Assembly: GCA_003663175.1 (NCBI GenBank)
Contig: QMZM01000020.1
Span: forward strand, 1-15,328
DNA length: 15,328 bases
DNA from: Candidatus Altarchaeales archaeon
GTDB lineage: Archaea; Altiarchaeota; Altiarchaeia; IMC4; QMZM01
Direction of reading: 5' to 3'
Below are positions 1 through 6,862 of the stretch, piece after piece (within the stretch, counting starts at the first letter, position 1; the number at the start of each line of letters is the position of its first letter). The position numbers and the translations under genes were made by a program. Under the pieces are notes generated by a model. The model was not told the origin of the DNA. It did not search any database and saw only the letters and a program-made list of their open reading frames with translations.

Positions 1-787
1 CAAATTCATTCTCAGAGAATTTCAAATCGTTCCCAAGCTTCTCCGCAACCGCTTCAGCACTCCTCCTAGAATTTACAAATATTAATACCTGTCCACCCCT
101 GCTCAGGGATTTCTCCACGATCTCCCTAATTTTCTTGTACTTATCCTTGCCTATTTCGACATTCTCTCTTAGCGGAACTGGTCTCCATTCACTCCTAATT
201 AACTCCGCATTTAGCCATTCCGCAATTTCAACAGCATTTCCTATTGTTGCGGAGAGGGCAAGTATCTGAATACCTCCGAATAATTTTCGAAATTTCGATA
301 TTATTATCTCATATACCGGACCCCTATCTGTTCCCAGGAGATGAATCTCATCCATTACAAGAATTCCAACATCTTCAAACCAGTTTGGTCTCGACCTAAG
401 GATGGAGTCGCACTTTTCTGCGGTCGCTACCAAGATGTCGAAGTCGAGGAATTTTTTATACCTTTTGGAATCCAAGTCGCCGATCTCGATCCTTACCTTA
501 TAGCCAAGAGATTCATACTTCTGGAATTCCAAGAATTTTTCATATGCCAGGGACCTCAATGGAACTATATAAACAGCCCTCTTCCCCCTCTCCAATGTCT
601 TTATCATTGCTATTTCGGCAGCAATTGTCTTTCCAGAGGCGGTCGGCGTTGAAAGAACGACATTCCCATTTGTTTCGAGAATACCGCTCCTTACCAATGA
701 CTCTTGTGGGGGATATAATTTTGTTATATTTTCTGATCTTAAGATCTTCTTGAATTCTTCTCCAATCGGAATTTCATCTACCAACAT
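1..787 (-). CDS. Hel308/Ski2-like superfamily 2 DNA helicase, N-terminal part (runs off window)
   Basis: I translated this from the minus strand; 262 residues are visible before the window edge. The motifs of a Ski2/Hel308 ATP-dependent helicase come in order: Q-motif YPPQ (about 25-28), Walker A TPTASGKT (47-54), motif Ia IVPLRSLA (about 74-81), motif Ib ATAEKCDSI (about 121-129), the DEIH box (146-149), LSATIGN (about 178-184) and motif IV FVNSRR at about 237-242. Archaeal Hel308 unwinds lagging-strand DNA at stalled forks. The ATG at 787 overlaps the leuD stop by one base (TAATG), which fixes the start and suggests coupling. The link between the two RecA domains (about 202-232) is shorter than I recall for Hel308, so a related Ski2-type or Lhr-like helicase remains possible. 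The winged-helix, ratchet and C-terminal domains lie outside the window. The superfamily call is firm; the exact orthologue is not. Confidence 0.88.
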   Translation of the reverse strand, partial: MLVDEIPIGEEFKKILRSENITKLYPPQESLVRSGILETNGNVVLSTPTASGKTIAAEIAMIKTLERGKRAVYIVPLRSLAYEKFLEFQKYESLGYKVRIEIGDLDSKRYKKFLDFDILVATAEKCDSILRSRPNWFEDVGILVMDEIHLLGTDRGPVYEIIISKFRKLFGGIQILALSATIGNAVEIAEWLNAELIRSEWRPVPLRENVEIGKDKYKKIREIVEKSLSRGGQVLIFVNSRRSAEAVAEKLGNDLKFSENEF

Positions 788-1281
788 TATCTACATTTCA
801 GTTTGTTCTTAACATAGGGGACTAAGCCACCGGAATTAATTAATTCCAAGAGAAATGGCGCCATTCTCTTAAATTTAAATTCCTTCACAGTTCTAAGATC
901 TCGAATCCTACCATTTGCGAAGTCTATCTCCAACATATCGCCTTCCTCTACATCAATTTTACATTCAATAACTGGCAATCCGATATTTATTGAATTTCTG
1001 AAGAATATTCTTGCGAACGATTCTGCAATAACTGCAGAAATTCCAATCCCGAGCAACGCTCTCGGCGCATGTTCTCTTGATGAACCACAGCCAAAATTCT
1101 TCCCGGCAACGATAATATCCCCATTTTGAACATTCTTTGCAAATTCCGGTCTTACCTTTTCAAATACATGTTTCGCCAGTTCTTCTGGCTTGGAGGTGGT
1201 GAGATATTCCGCCGGAATTATTTGATCTGTATCCACATTATCCGGAAACCTCCACACTCTGCCTCGAATTTTATTTTCCAT
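787..1281 (-). CDS. leuD: 3-isopropylmalate dehydratase / homoaconitase small subunit (LeuD type)
   Basis: The 164-residue length matches the archaeal small subunit, which forms the swivel domain of aconitase-superfamily dehydratases. It pairs with the large subunit to isomerise 2-isopropylmalate to 3-isopropylmalate in leucine synthesis, or homocitrate to homoisocitrate in homoaconitase. Visible hallmarks are the N-terminal DNVDTDQIIPAEYL block (about 14-27), the substrate-binding GCGSSREHAP motif (64-73) and the FRNSINIGLPV segment (about 94-104). The loop that sets substrate choice reads YLTTSKPEELAKH (26-38), and I cannot assign leucine, homoaconitate or another substrate from it. The gene follows leuC by 12 nt and its stop overlaps the helicase start. 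No Shine-Dalgarno sequence is evident before the ATG, so translation probably depends on the upstream gene. The family call is very firm; substrate is inferred. Confidence 0.93.
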   Translation of the reverse strand: MENKIRGRVWRFPDNVDTDQIIPAEYLTTSKPEELAKHVFEKVRPEFAKNVQNGDIIVAGKNFGCGSSREHAPRALLGIGISAVIAESFARIFFRNSINIGLPVIECKIDVEEGDMLEIDFANGRIRDLRTVKEFKFKRMAPFLLELINSGGLVPYVKNKLKCR

Positions 1282-1293
1282 TTTTTATTAAAT

Positions 1294-2541
1294 TTATAAT
1301 TCATTCGGATCCGTGATTCTGCCAGTAATTGCTGATGCCGCGACAACTGCTGGTGATGCCAAATAAACCCTCGAATCCTTGTGTCCCATCCTCCCTATGA
1401 AATTCCTATTTGTTGATGAGACGCAGACCTCATCCCTAGCCAAGACGCCCATATAGCCACCCAGGCAAGCACCACATGTTGGGCCAGAGACATAGGCATT
1501 TGCATCTAAGAATATTTCGATTAGACCTTCCCTTAGCGCCTCTTCAAATACTTCTTTGCTTGCGGGAACTACTATCATTCTGACATCTCTATGCACCTTC
1601 TTTCCCTTCAGAATTTTTGCGGCAATTCTTAGGTCTTCTATTCTTCCATTGGTACATGAACCTAAGTATGCCTGGTCTATCTTCACATCCACCTCGGATG
1701 CGGGTTTTACATTTGAGGGTAGGAATGGCTCCGCTACTACTGGAATAATCTCCTCTGCATCATATTCAAATTCTTCCGAATAGTTGGCATCCTCGTCAGA
1801 ATAAATTGCCTCGTAATCTCCTTTTACTCTTCCATTGAGATATCGAAAGACTTTTTCATCGGGAGGGATAATTCCAGCCTTCGCTCCAGCCTCCACCGCC
1901 ATATTTGAGATCGTTATTCTGTCAGATAATGATAATTCCTCGATCGTTGAGCCATAAAATTCCATTACCTTATATAGAGAGCCAGAAACCCCAATATCAG
2001 AGATAATATGTAGGATTATATCCTTACCCATCACATATCTATTTAGTTTCCCCTCTATTGTGAATTTCTGTGTTTCTGGAACCTTGAACCACAGTTTTCC
2101 GATAGCAAATACTGTAGCTGCCTCGGTTGAGCCAACCCCGGTTCCAAGGGCTCCCAAGGCGCCATAAGTGCATGAATGAGAATCTGCTCCAACAATTAAT
2201 CTTCCCGGGGCAACAAATCCCCTCTCTATCATTATCTGATGGCATATCCCAGATGTACCGATCTCAAAGTAATTTGGAATTTTGTACTTTCTTGCAAATT
2301 CTCTCATCGCCTTTGCCTGTTCCGCGGAGGCAATATCTTTATTTGGAACATAATGGTCCGGGATTAGGACGATCTTTTCTTTAAGGGGTTTGGTATTAAA
2401 TTCCTCAAAAACCTCAAATGCGGGAAGTCCAGTAACATCATTTACCATAACATAGTCAACTTCAGCTTCAATAATTTCTCCCGGCTCTACCCGTCTTTTT
2501 CCAGATTTCTTGGCAAGAATCTTTTCTGCTATGGTTGGCAT
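1294..2541 (-). CDS. leuC: 3-isopropylmalate dehydratase / homoaconitase large subunit (LeuC type)
   Basis: This 415-residue protein is the short archaeal form of the catalytic large subunit of isopropylmalate isomerase or homoaconitase. The three [4Fe-4S] ligands are visible as Cys296 in LGSCTNGR, and Cys356 and Cys359 in GPTCGACLGG. Other aconitase motifs are IPDHYVP (about 60-66), GADSHSCTYGALGALGTGVGSTE (about 118-140), and SSTNRNFIGRMGHKDSRVYLASPAVVAASA near the C-terminus. The enzyme would act as a heterodimer or heterotetramer with the product of the next gene. Neither leuA nor leuB is in the window, so the pathway is not proven by context; leucine, 2-oxo acid elongation and citramalate-type isoleucine routes all use this family. 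The start lies only 2 nt after the PEPCK stop, without an obvious ribosome binding site. Confidence 0.95.
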   Translation of the reverse strand: MPTIAEKILAKKSGKRRVEPGEIIEAEVDYVMVNDVTGLPAFEVFEEFNTKPLKEKIVLIPDHYVPNKDIASAEQAKAMREFARKYKIPNYFEIGTSGICHQIMIERGFVAPGRLIVGADSHSCTYGALGALGTGVGSTEAATVFAIGKLWFKVPETQKFTIEGKLNRYVMGKDIILHIISDIGVSGSLYKVMEFYGSTIEELSLSDRITISNMAVEAGAKAGIIPPDEKVFRYLNGRVKGDYEAIYSDEDANYSEEFEYDAEEIIPVVAEPFLPSNVKPASEVDVKIDQAYLGSCTNGRIEDLRIAAKILKGKKVHRDVRMIVVPASKEVFEEALREGLIEIFLDANAYVSGPTCGACLGGYMGVLARDEVCVSSTNRNFIGRMGHKDSRVYLASPAVVAASAITGRITDPNEL

Positions 2542-2543
2542 TT

Positions 2544-4418
2544 TTAATAAAATTCAAATGGAGAGATATAACTCCCGTGCTTTTCTTTTGCATCAAGTAG
2601 TCTATGTTTTTGCTCATCCAACACCTCGAATAATCTCTCGGGAGTGTCATTTAATTTCTCATAGAAGTCCCTCACGCGTTTAATCTTCTCCAGGTTTTCA
2701 TTTACGCGTATTGTGAATTGTTTTTCATAGTCTTCCTTGCTGTATTCTTTGTTCAATACAGCTCTAAATAACCTCCTTACATCCTCATAGAGAGGTAGAA
2801 GACCTGTAGGGGATTTTATTGCGTCAACATCATTATGAATCCTTTCTTCCATCCACTTTATCCAAACGTGCTTATCCCTTCTATTATTCAAAAATTCATT
2901 AGTTTCAAGGTCGCAAAGGAAATAATTCACACCAAAAACAAGGGGAACCTCCCGCAGTTTTTTGCCAAATTCTAAATAATTTTTCAGATATTCACCAAGA
3001 GGTATTGAAAGAAAATCTTGGATGCTCATTGCATTTATCTCATATTTGCCCTCCTCTCCGACGATAGCAAAGGTTGTTACCGTTTCGAGTGAGGCACCAT
3101 AGGCAATTATCCCATGCTCCCAGTCAAAACCCTGCTGAACTGGAACATAAGCCTTATAATCCCTTCCGCCGAACATAATTCCCCCCAACTTCACACCATT
3201 TGGATTCTCAAGCTCTGGGTCGCAGTTTGGCAATGCCTTCAGCGAAACGGTATATCTCGCATTCCTATGCGAGGGCAATATCTCTTTGCCATCCTTCTTT
3301 TTACCCTTCCACCACCTGCCCGAGTAATTTATTCCCTCCTCTGGGAGCTCACACCCCATTCCAAGCCACCAGGGTTTTGCATCCTTAATCAAAACATTGG
3401 AGAAGATTATCTCTCCCGGGCTGGTTAGGACTTGATAGACTAATGGGTCATCCTTTGGATTTACATTCTGAATTATTCCGAAGATACCGGATTCGACATT
3501 TACCGCGCGACACTCTCCGTTGATGTTCCTTACATAGGCAAGGTCATCCCCAAGTATTGTTTCGTCAGGAAGCATTGCAGTTGATGTCTTTCCGCAGGCA
3601 GATGGAAATGCTCCAGCAAGATAGGTCTTCCTGTTGTTTCTTCCTTTAACACCCATTATCATGAAGTGTTCTGCGAGCCAGCCTTCGCGATGAGCCTTAC
3701 GAATTGCTAATCTTAAGGCGAGTTTTTTGAATCCCACGGAATTTCCAGCATACTGAGTATTTACGCTATAAACGGTATTGGTTGTATAATCTATGTATAT
3801 CCTCTTTTTCTTCCAGTCGATGCTTATCATCCTTTCATCTAACCTTCCAGCCGAATGTAATGTCATGAATATGTCCCCATCTCCCTTAATCTTGCAAAAC
3901 ATGGGATAGCCCTTTCTATAAAGTAGGTCAACAGAATGTGCAACATACCATGAATCTGTACACTCCATACACGGTATTGAAAATACGGAATCCCTTGGTC
4001 CCAAAACGAGAAATCTTACAATCATCGTTTTACCACTCATTGAATTCTTGAGATAAGAGAAAATCTCATTCAGTCCTTCTTCTCTGTCAATCTGATTTAG
4101 GGTGGGTGGCAAGGTATCGCCTTTCTTGACAAGAAACTTTGTCGCTTCTCTATCTCTTCCTTGATCATAGAATCCGTCAAAATGAAATGTATGCCCGGGG
4201 GTTGCAAGTGCTGCGGATTCTTCCCCAGATGCAATTGCCATATGTTTTATATATGCCACCTCATCCGGGGTATCACTACAAATAAACACCTCCTTTGGGT
4301 TGCACAGTTTAATAGAATTTAGGATGAATTTATGTACCTTTTCGCATCTTATCCTCGAGAGTTTTTCATATTCCGATTCCTTTAATCTCAATTTTAATTC
4401 CTCGAGATATTTATTCAT
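2544..4418 (-). CDS. pckG: Phosphoenolpyruvate carboxykinase (GTP), archaeal type
   Basis: This 624-residue enzyme interconverts oxaloacetate + GTP and PEP + GDP + CO2, linking the C4 acid pool to gluconeogenesis or anaplerosis. It belongs to the GTP family rather than the ATP family. The P-loop reads AFPSACGKT (270-278) and contains the reactive Cys275 and Lys277. The kinase-2 motif GDD is at 290-292. The metal ligands of animal PEPCK correspond to Lys231/Lys232, His251 and Asp292. A nucleotide/PEP-binding GGR lies at 417-419. The C-terminal segment (about 515-600) resembles the Thermococcus enzyme as I remember it, which is also about 620 residues long. The start is supported by a GAGGTC ribosome site 8 nt upstream (complement of 4427-4432). 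It is the first gene of the minus-strand run and probably co-transcribed with leuC, leuD and the helicase gene. Confidence 0.95.
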   Translation of the reverse strand: MNKYLEELKLRLKESEYEKLSRIRCEKVHKFILNSIKLCNPKEVFICSDTPDEVAYIKHMAIASGEESAALATPGHTFHFDGFYDQGRDREATKFLVKKGDTLPPTLNQIDREEGLNEIFSYLKNSMSGKTMIVRFLVLGPRDSVFSIPCMECTDSWYVAHSVDLLYRKGYPMFCKIKGDGDIFMTLHSAGRLDERMISIDWKKKRIYIDYTTNTVYSVNTQYAGNSVGFKKLALRLAIRKAHREGWLAEHFMIMGVKGRNNRKTYLAGAFPSACGKTSTAMLPDETILGDDLAYVRNINGECRAVNVESGIFGIIQNVNPKDDPLVYQVLTSPGEIIFSNVLIKDAKPWWLGMGCELPEEGINYSGRWWKGKKKDGKEILPSHRNARYTVSLKALPNCDPELENPNGVKLGGIMFGGRDYKAYVPVQQGFDWEHGIIAYGASLETVTTFAIVGEEGKYEINAMSIQDFLSIPLGEYLKNYLEFGKKLREVPLVFGVNYFLCDLETNEFLNNRRDKHVWIKWMEERIHNDVDAIKSPTGLLPLYEDVRRLFRAVLNKEYSKEDYEKQFTIRVNENLEKIKRVRDFYEKLNDTPERLFEVLDEQKHRLLDAKEKHGSYISPFEFY

Positions 4419-4426
4419 CTTAATCA

Positions 4427-4432
4427 GACCTC
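4427..4432 (-). promoter_or_regulatory. Shine-Dalgarno site for the PEPCK gene
   Basis: On the minus strand this reads GAGGTC, ending 8 nt before the ATG at 4418. It matches the archaeal 16S anti-SD core (GAGGT). It stands out because the next two genes of the same run have no visible SD and probably depend on coupled translation. Confidence 0.6.
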
Positions 4433-4480
4433 TTTAATCAACAATCATAATTCCCCAAGTAATAGATATGGATGTTAGAA

Positions 4481-4488
4481 TTTATAAA
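4481..4488 (-). promoter_or_regulatory. TATA box for the PEPCK-leuC-leuD-helicase run
   Basis: The sequence TTTATAAA (palindromic, so the same on both strands) lies 63 nt upstream of the PEPCK ATG. An archaeal start about 25 nt downstream would fall near 4458, giving a leader of about 40 nt that contains the GAGGTC ribosome site. This is prediction from spacing and sequence only. Confidence 0.5.
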
Positions 4489-4545
4489 CCATATTTGAAT
4501 TTTGAAGAAGAGAAATCCTCTGTCCCAAAGCCAACGATGGTAAAG

Positions 4546-4553
4546 TATAAATA
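4546..4553 (+). promoter_or_regulatory. TATA box for the pilin-like gene
   Basis: TATAAATA, preceded by the purine-rich GTAAAG as a possible TFB-recognition element, starts 34 nt before the ATG at 4580. The predicted transcription start, about 25 nt downstream, lies within a few bases of the ATG. No SD is present, so a leaderless or near-leaderless mRNA is likely. Confidence 0.55.
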
Positions 4554-4579
4554 ATGATAAAAATTAAATTTAATTTAAA

Positions 4580-5020
4580 ATGAAAAATTGTGGTCAGGCA
4601 TCCCTGGAGTATATGACCATGTTGGCGTTGTCATTGATAATATTTGTGGGTATTCTATATATAGCAACGACATTAATAACAACATCCAGCATTCAGGTTA
4701 ATGTAGATGCCGCGTACAGGGCAGTTCAAGACATTAAGGAATCTGCGGATTTCATATATGTTCATGGTCATCCATCAAGAATTCAAACCAACATTAGGAT
4801 TCCGAGCAATGTTGAAAATATTACACTCAACAATAAACTAATAAGACTCAGAGTTTCGGTTGGTTCTATGTATACTGATATCTATGCAATAGCCAGAGGG
4901 AATATCACAAGTAACCTGGGTATCTGTTCCTCCGGAATCTGTAGGGAGGGGAATTATCTATTTGTCTTTACATCAACGGACCCTGCAACTGGATATGATG
5001 TCAACATAACTGTGGTGTAG
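4580..5020 (+). CDS. Class III signal peptide (type IV pilin-like) secreted protein
   Basis: This is a 146-residue protein of the archaeal type IV pilin superfamily. The N-terminus carries the class III motif QASLEY (6-11) followed by a hydrophobic helix (about 12-34). By analogy with EppA substrates, prepilin peptidase would cut after Gly5, leaving Gln6 as the new N-terminus and the helix to anchor or polymerise the protein outside the cell. The exported part is beta-prone, has three N-x-T sequons (Asn80, Asn108, Asn142) and a Cys116/Cys121 pair that could form a disulfide in CSSGIC. No pilus assembly ATPase, peptidase or second pilin is nearby, so it may be a minor pilin or a lone surface protein. 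It converges on the membrane protein gene with 14 nt between stops. Export and processing class are well supported; the specific role is unknown. Confidence 0.8.
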   Translation: MKNCGQASLEYMTMLALSLIIFVGILYIATTLITTSSIQVNVDAAYRAVQDIKESADFIYVHGHPSRIQTNIRIPSNVENITLNNKLIRLRVSVGSMYTDIYAIARGNITSNLGICSSGICREGNYLFVFTSTDPATGYDVNITVV

Positions 5021-5034
5021 ATGGCAAGTCGGGT

Positions 5035-5904
5035 TTACCCTTCAGCTTCACCCTCTTCCCTACGCTCCTCTTTCTCCTTCCTCTTTCTAATTATTCCTAT
5101 CCCAGATGCCAATATCAATGATAAAATTCCGATTACAATGAGTAAAATTCCATAAAATTGGAATGGCTCAAGAATATCGTTTGCTATCTTTATCGCAATC
5201 TCGGATGGAAAATCCCCTGGAAGTTCAATTCCCTTAATTTTACCTCTGAGAAGCTCCGTCACAAATACTGGGAATCCAACTAGAATTCCGCCATTAATCA
5301 GTAAAAGTATACCGATTTTATCAAGAAATGAGATTATATCGCCGATAAATAGAAATATCAACAGAAGTAAAACTATGGCGAGGAAATATAGGAGCGAGTA
5401 AATTGCATAGAAATGATAGATAAATGTCCTAATTCTCTCTATAATTGTAATCTGCTCCTCATTTAATTCTTCTCTCAGATCAATATTATCTTGAATTAAA
5501 TCTATTGCAAATTCTGGAATCTCAACACCGGAATCCTCGGCAGATTTGATGAGATTCTCCTTCACATCGCTCAGTGATAGTGTCAGATTCAGCTCATCGT
5601 CTTGGTATTTTAGATAGGAATAAAAATTATAAATTAATGAATTTGTCTTTAACCTTATCATTTCGACGGACACAGATTCATTAACGAGAGATGCCAATTC
5701 TGGTTTAATTGCACCCATCTCTCGAATCATATTATTCTTGAGATTTGAATAAAAATCTAAGTACTCCAACTCACTTATAACAAAATCGGGATTCAGTATG
5801 CTCTCGTTAATTGTGATTGATAATATTATGAGATTTATATCAATAGCAAACAGCAGCAAGAGAACCGAAACAATTAATGTCTTAAATATATTGGCAATAT
5901 TCAT
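5035..5904 (-). CDS. Four-helix membrane protein of unknown function with large external domain
   Basis: I do not recognise this 289-residue protein. Predicted layout: TM1 about 10-32; an external helical domain about 33-160, rich in acidic residues and with N-x-S/T sequons at Asn33, Asn75 and Asn106; TM2 about 163-187; TM3 about 195-217; a short external loop about 218-248; TM4 about 250-273; then a charged tail with RKRKEKEERREEGEAEG character. The basic residues right after TM4 fit a cytoplasmic C-terminus by the positive-inside rule. No catalytic motif or cysteine pattern is visible. It ends 14 nt from the convergent pilin-like gene and is divergent from ADH synthase across a hairpin-rich gap. 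A surface-structure or envelope role is only a guess from the neighbour. Confidence 0.75.
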   Translation of the reverse strand: MNIANIFKTLIVSVLLLLFAIDINLIILSITINESILNPDFVISELEYLDFYSNLKNNMIREMGAIKPELASLVNESVSVEMIRLKTNSLIYNFYSYLKYQDDELNLTLSLSDVKENLIKSAEDSGVEIPEFAIDLIQDNIDLREELNEEQITIIERIRTFIYHFYAIYSLLYFLAIVLLLLIFLFIGDIISFLDKIGILLLINGGILVGFPVFVTELLRGKIKGIELPGDFPSEIAIKIANDILEPFQFYGILLIVIGILSLILASGIGIIRKRKEKEERREEGEAEG

Positions 5905-5916
5905 TTTTTTAACCGT

Positions 5917-5939
5917 AAGATAAAGTATAACTTTATCTT
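5917..5939. promoter_or_regulatory. Perfect 10-bp inverted repeat upstream of the membrane protein gene
   Basis: AAGATAAAGT and its exact reverse complement ACTTTATCTT flank a 3-nt centre (ATA). It lies 13 nt upstream of the membrane protein ATG on the minus strand and includes a TATA-like GTTATAC on that strand. The position suits an operator over the promoter or start site; a short RNA hairpin is the alternative. Confidence 0.5.
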
Positions 5940-5954
5940 CGGCATAAAAATGCT

Positions 5955-6019
5955 CAATTCACTCTGTGAATTGGCACTCAAAATTCACTTAGGTGAATTT
6001 TGTCTGTTCACTTCGTGAA
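5955..6019. repeat. Three tandem TTCAC/GTGAA stem-loops
   Basis: Three related inverted repeats follow each other: 5955-5973 (8-bp arms CAATTCAC/GTGAATTG, 3-nt loop), 5979-6002 (10-bp arms CAAAATTCAC/GTGAATTTTG, 4-nt loop) and 6007-6019 (5-bp arms TTCAC/GTGAA, 3-nt loop). Centres are about 26 and 23 bp apart. All share TTCACT followed closely by GTGAA, so an arm of one unit could also pair with that of another. They lie between the divergent membrane protein and ADH synthase genes, more than 70 bp from the latter's ATG. They could be clustered operators, RNA hairpins acting as bidirectional terminators or leaders, or a genome-dispersed palindromic repeat. The unit is too short and too palindromic for CRISPR. 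Confidence 0.75.
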
Positions 6020-6053
6020 TTTTTCCTTGTTTCAATATTAAATTTTTGCTTGA

Positions 6054-6063
6054 TTTTTAAAAA
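6054..6063 (+). promoter_or_regulatory. TATA-like element for ADH synthase gene
   Basis: TTTTTAAAAA begins 41 nt before the ATG at 6095. A start about 25 nt downstream would fall near 6085, giving a leader of around 10 nt without an SD. The AT-rich surroundings make the exact box uncertain. Confidence 0.4.
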
Positions 6064-6084
6064 TTTAGATAGAATAATCTAAAT
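6063..6084. promoter_or_regulatory. 8-bp inverted repeat between TATA element and start of ADH synthase
   Basis: ATTTAGAT and its reverse complement ATCTAAAT are separated by 6 nt. The element abuts the TATA-like sequence and reaches the predicted transcription start. A protein bound here would block initiation, the usual arrangement for an archaeal repressor operator. The low base complexity lowers confidence. Confidence 0.4.
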
Positions 6085-6094
6085 AGATGAAAAA

Positions 6095-6862
6095 ATGATT
6101 GGTAAGAAAATTCGCATGGAGAGGATTATGGATAGAAATTCAAAAAGGACGGTTATCGTTCCGATAGACCATGGCGTATCGGTTGGCCCAATCCAGGGTT
6201 TGGTAAACATAAAGGACACCATCTCAAAGATCGCCGAGGGTGGTGCAAATGCCGTTTTAATGCATAAGGGTATCGTTAAGGTGGGTCATCGAGGATACGG
6301 GAGGGATATTGGTCTTATAGTGCATCTATCCGCTGGAACCATCTTGGCTCCAGACCCAAATGCAAGGACTCAGGTTACATCCGTTAAGGAGGCTGTAAGA
6401 CTCGGAGCAGATGCGGTCTCTGTGCATGTGAATGTTGGCGCGGGGAACGAAGGGGAAATGTTAAGGAATCTCGGCATGGTGGCAGAGGAATGCAATGAGT
6501 ATGGTATGCCACTCCTTGCAATGATGTATGCTCGAGGCTCAAAGATCGATAATGAGCATGATGTGAGGTATATAAAACATGTTGCAAGACTCGGAGCAGA
6601 ACTTGGGGCGGATATCATCAAGACCGTATATACTGGGGATAAGGAAAGTTTTAGGGAGGTCGTAGAGAGTTGTCCAGTTCCAGTTGTAATAGCGGGCGGT
6701 CCAAAGATAAAAAATGAGGATGATTTATTTAAGATGGTTGAGGATGCCATGGACTGTGGTGCTGCGGGGGTTTCAATTGGTAGAAACATATTTCAGTCAA
6801 AGAATATCATTGAAACAACGAGAAGGATTTGCGAGATTGTCCATGGAAAAATAAGGGAATGA
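6095..6862 (+). CDS. 2-amino-3,7-dideoxy-D-threo-hept-6-ulosonate (ADH) synthase
   Basis: This 255-residue TIM-barrel enzyme belongs to the archaeal class I (DhnA-type) aldolase family. ADH synthase joins L-aspartate semialdehyde with 6-deoxy-5-ketofructose 1-phosphate, the first step of the archaeal route to 3-dehydroquinate and aromatic amino acids. The sequence closely resembles Methanocaldococcus jannaschii MJ0400 as I recall it. Its catalytic Asp33, Tyr153 and Schiff-base Lys184 line up with Asp25 (VPIDHG), Tyr145 (MMYARG) and Lys176 ([10 protein letters not shown]), all with the same offset of 8. The phosphate-binding end is GGPK (201-204) and SIGRNIFQ (227-234). The N-terminus is 8 residues shorter than MJ0400 and the C-terminal tail is also shortened. 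Fructose-bisphosphate aldolase is the main alternative. The partner DHQ synthase II is not in the window. The next gene overlaps by four bases. Confidence 0.88.
   Translation: MIGKKIRMERIMDRNSKRTVIVPIDHGVSVGPIQGLVNIKDTISKIAEGGANAVLMHKGIVKVGHRGYGRDIGLIVHLSAGTILAPDPNARTQVTSVKEAVRLGADAVSVHVNVGAGNEGEMLRNLGMVAEECNEYGMPLLAMMYARGSKIDNEHDVRYIKHVARLGAELGADIIKTVYTGDKESFREVVESCPVPVVIAGGPKIKNEDDLFKMVEDAMDCGAAGVSIGRNIFQSKNIIETTRRICEIVHGKIRE

Noticed and set aside
341..753. Two plus-strand open frames of 103 and 69 codons
   Set aside because: They lie antisense to the helicase, whose minus-strand frame has all SF2 motifs in order.
2039..2384. Short open frames on both strands within leuC
   Set aside because: They are shadows of a complete, motif-bearing leuC; their translations show no family features.
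4419..4579. Small RNA gene in the gap between PEPCK and the pilin-like gene
   Set aside because: Only two divergent promoters and an SD can be supported; I saw no box C/D pair, tRNA fold or strong hairpin.
5955..6019. The stem-loop array as a CRISPR
   Set aside because: Units are about 13-24 bp, palindromic to the core, not identical, and the intervening 4-5 nt cannot be spacers.
6039..6066. AAATTTTT ... AAAAATTT inverted repeat
   Set aside because: It is made only of A/T runs and is expected by chance in this stretch; it also overlaps the TATA-like element.
6370..6789. 139-codon minus-strand open frame over ADH synthase
   Set aside because: It is antisense to a gene with conserved catalytic residues, is serine/threonine/proline-rich as typical of shadow frames, and has no promoter or ribosome site.
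6829..6858. TTG start giving the CBS protein ten more residues
   Set aside because: The ATG at 6859 overlaps the aldolase stop as ATGA, and the extra residues resemble nothing in the family.
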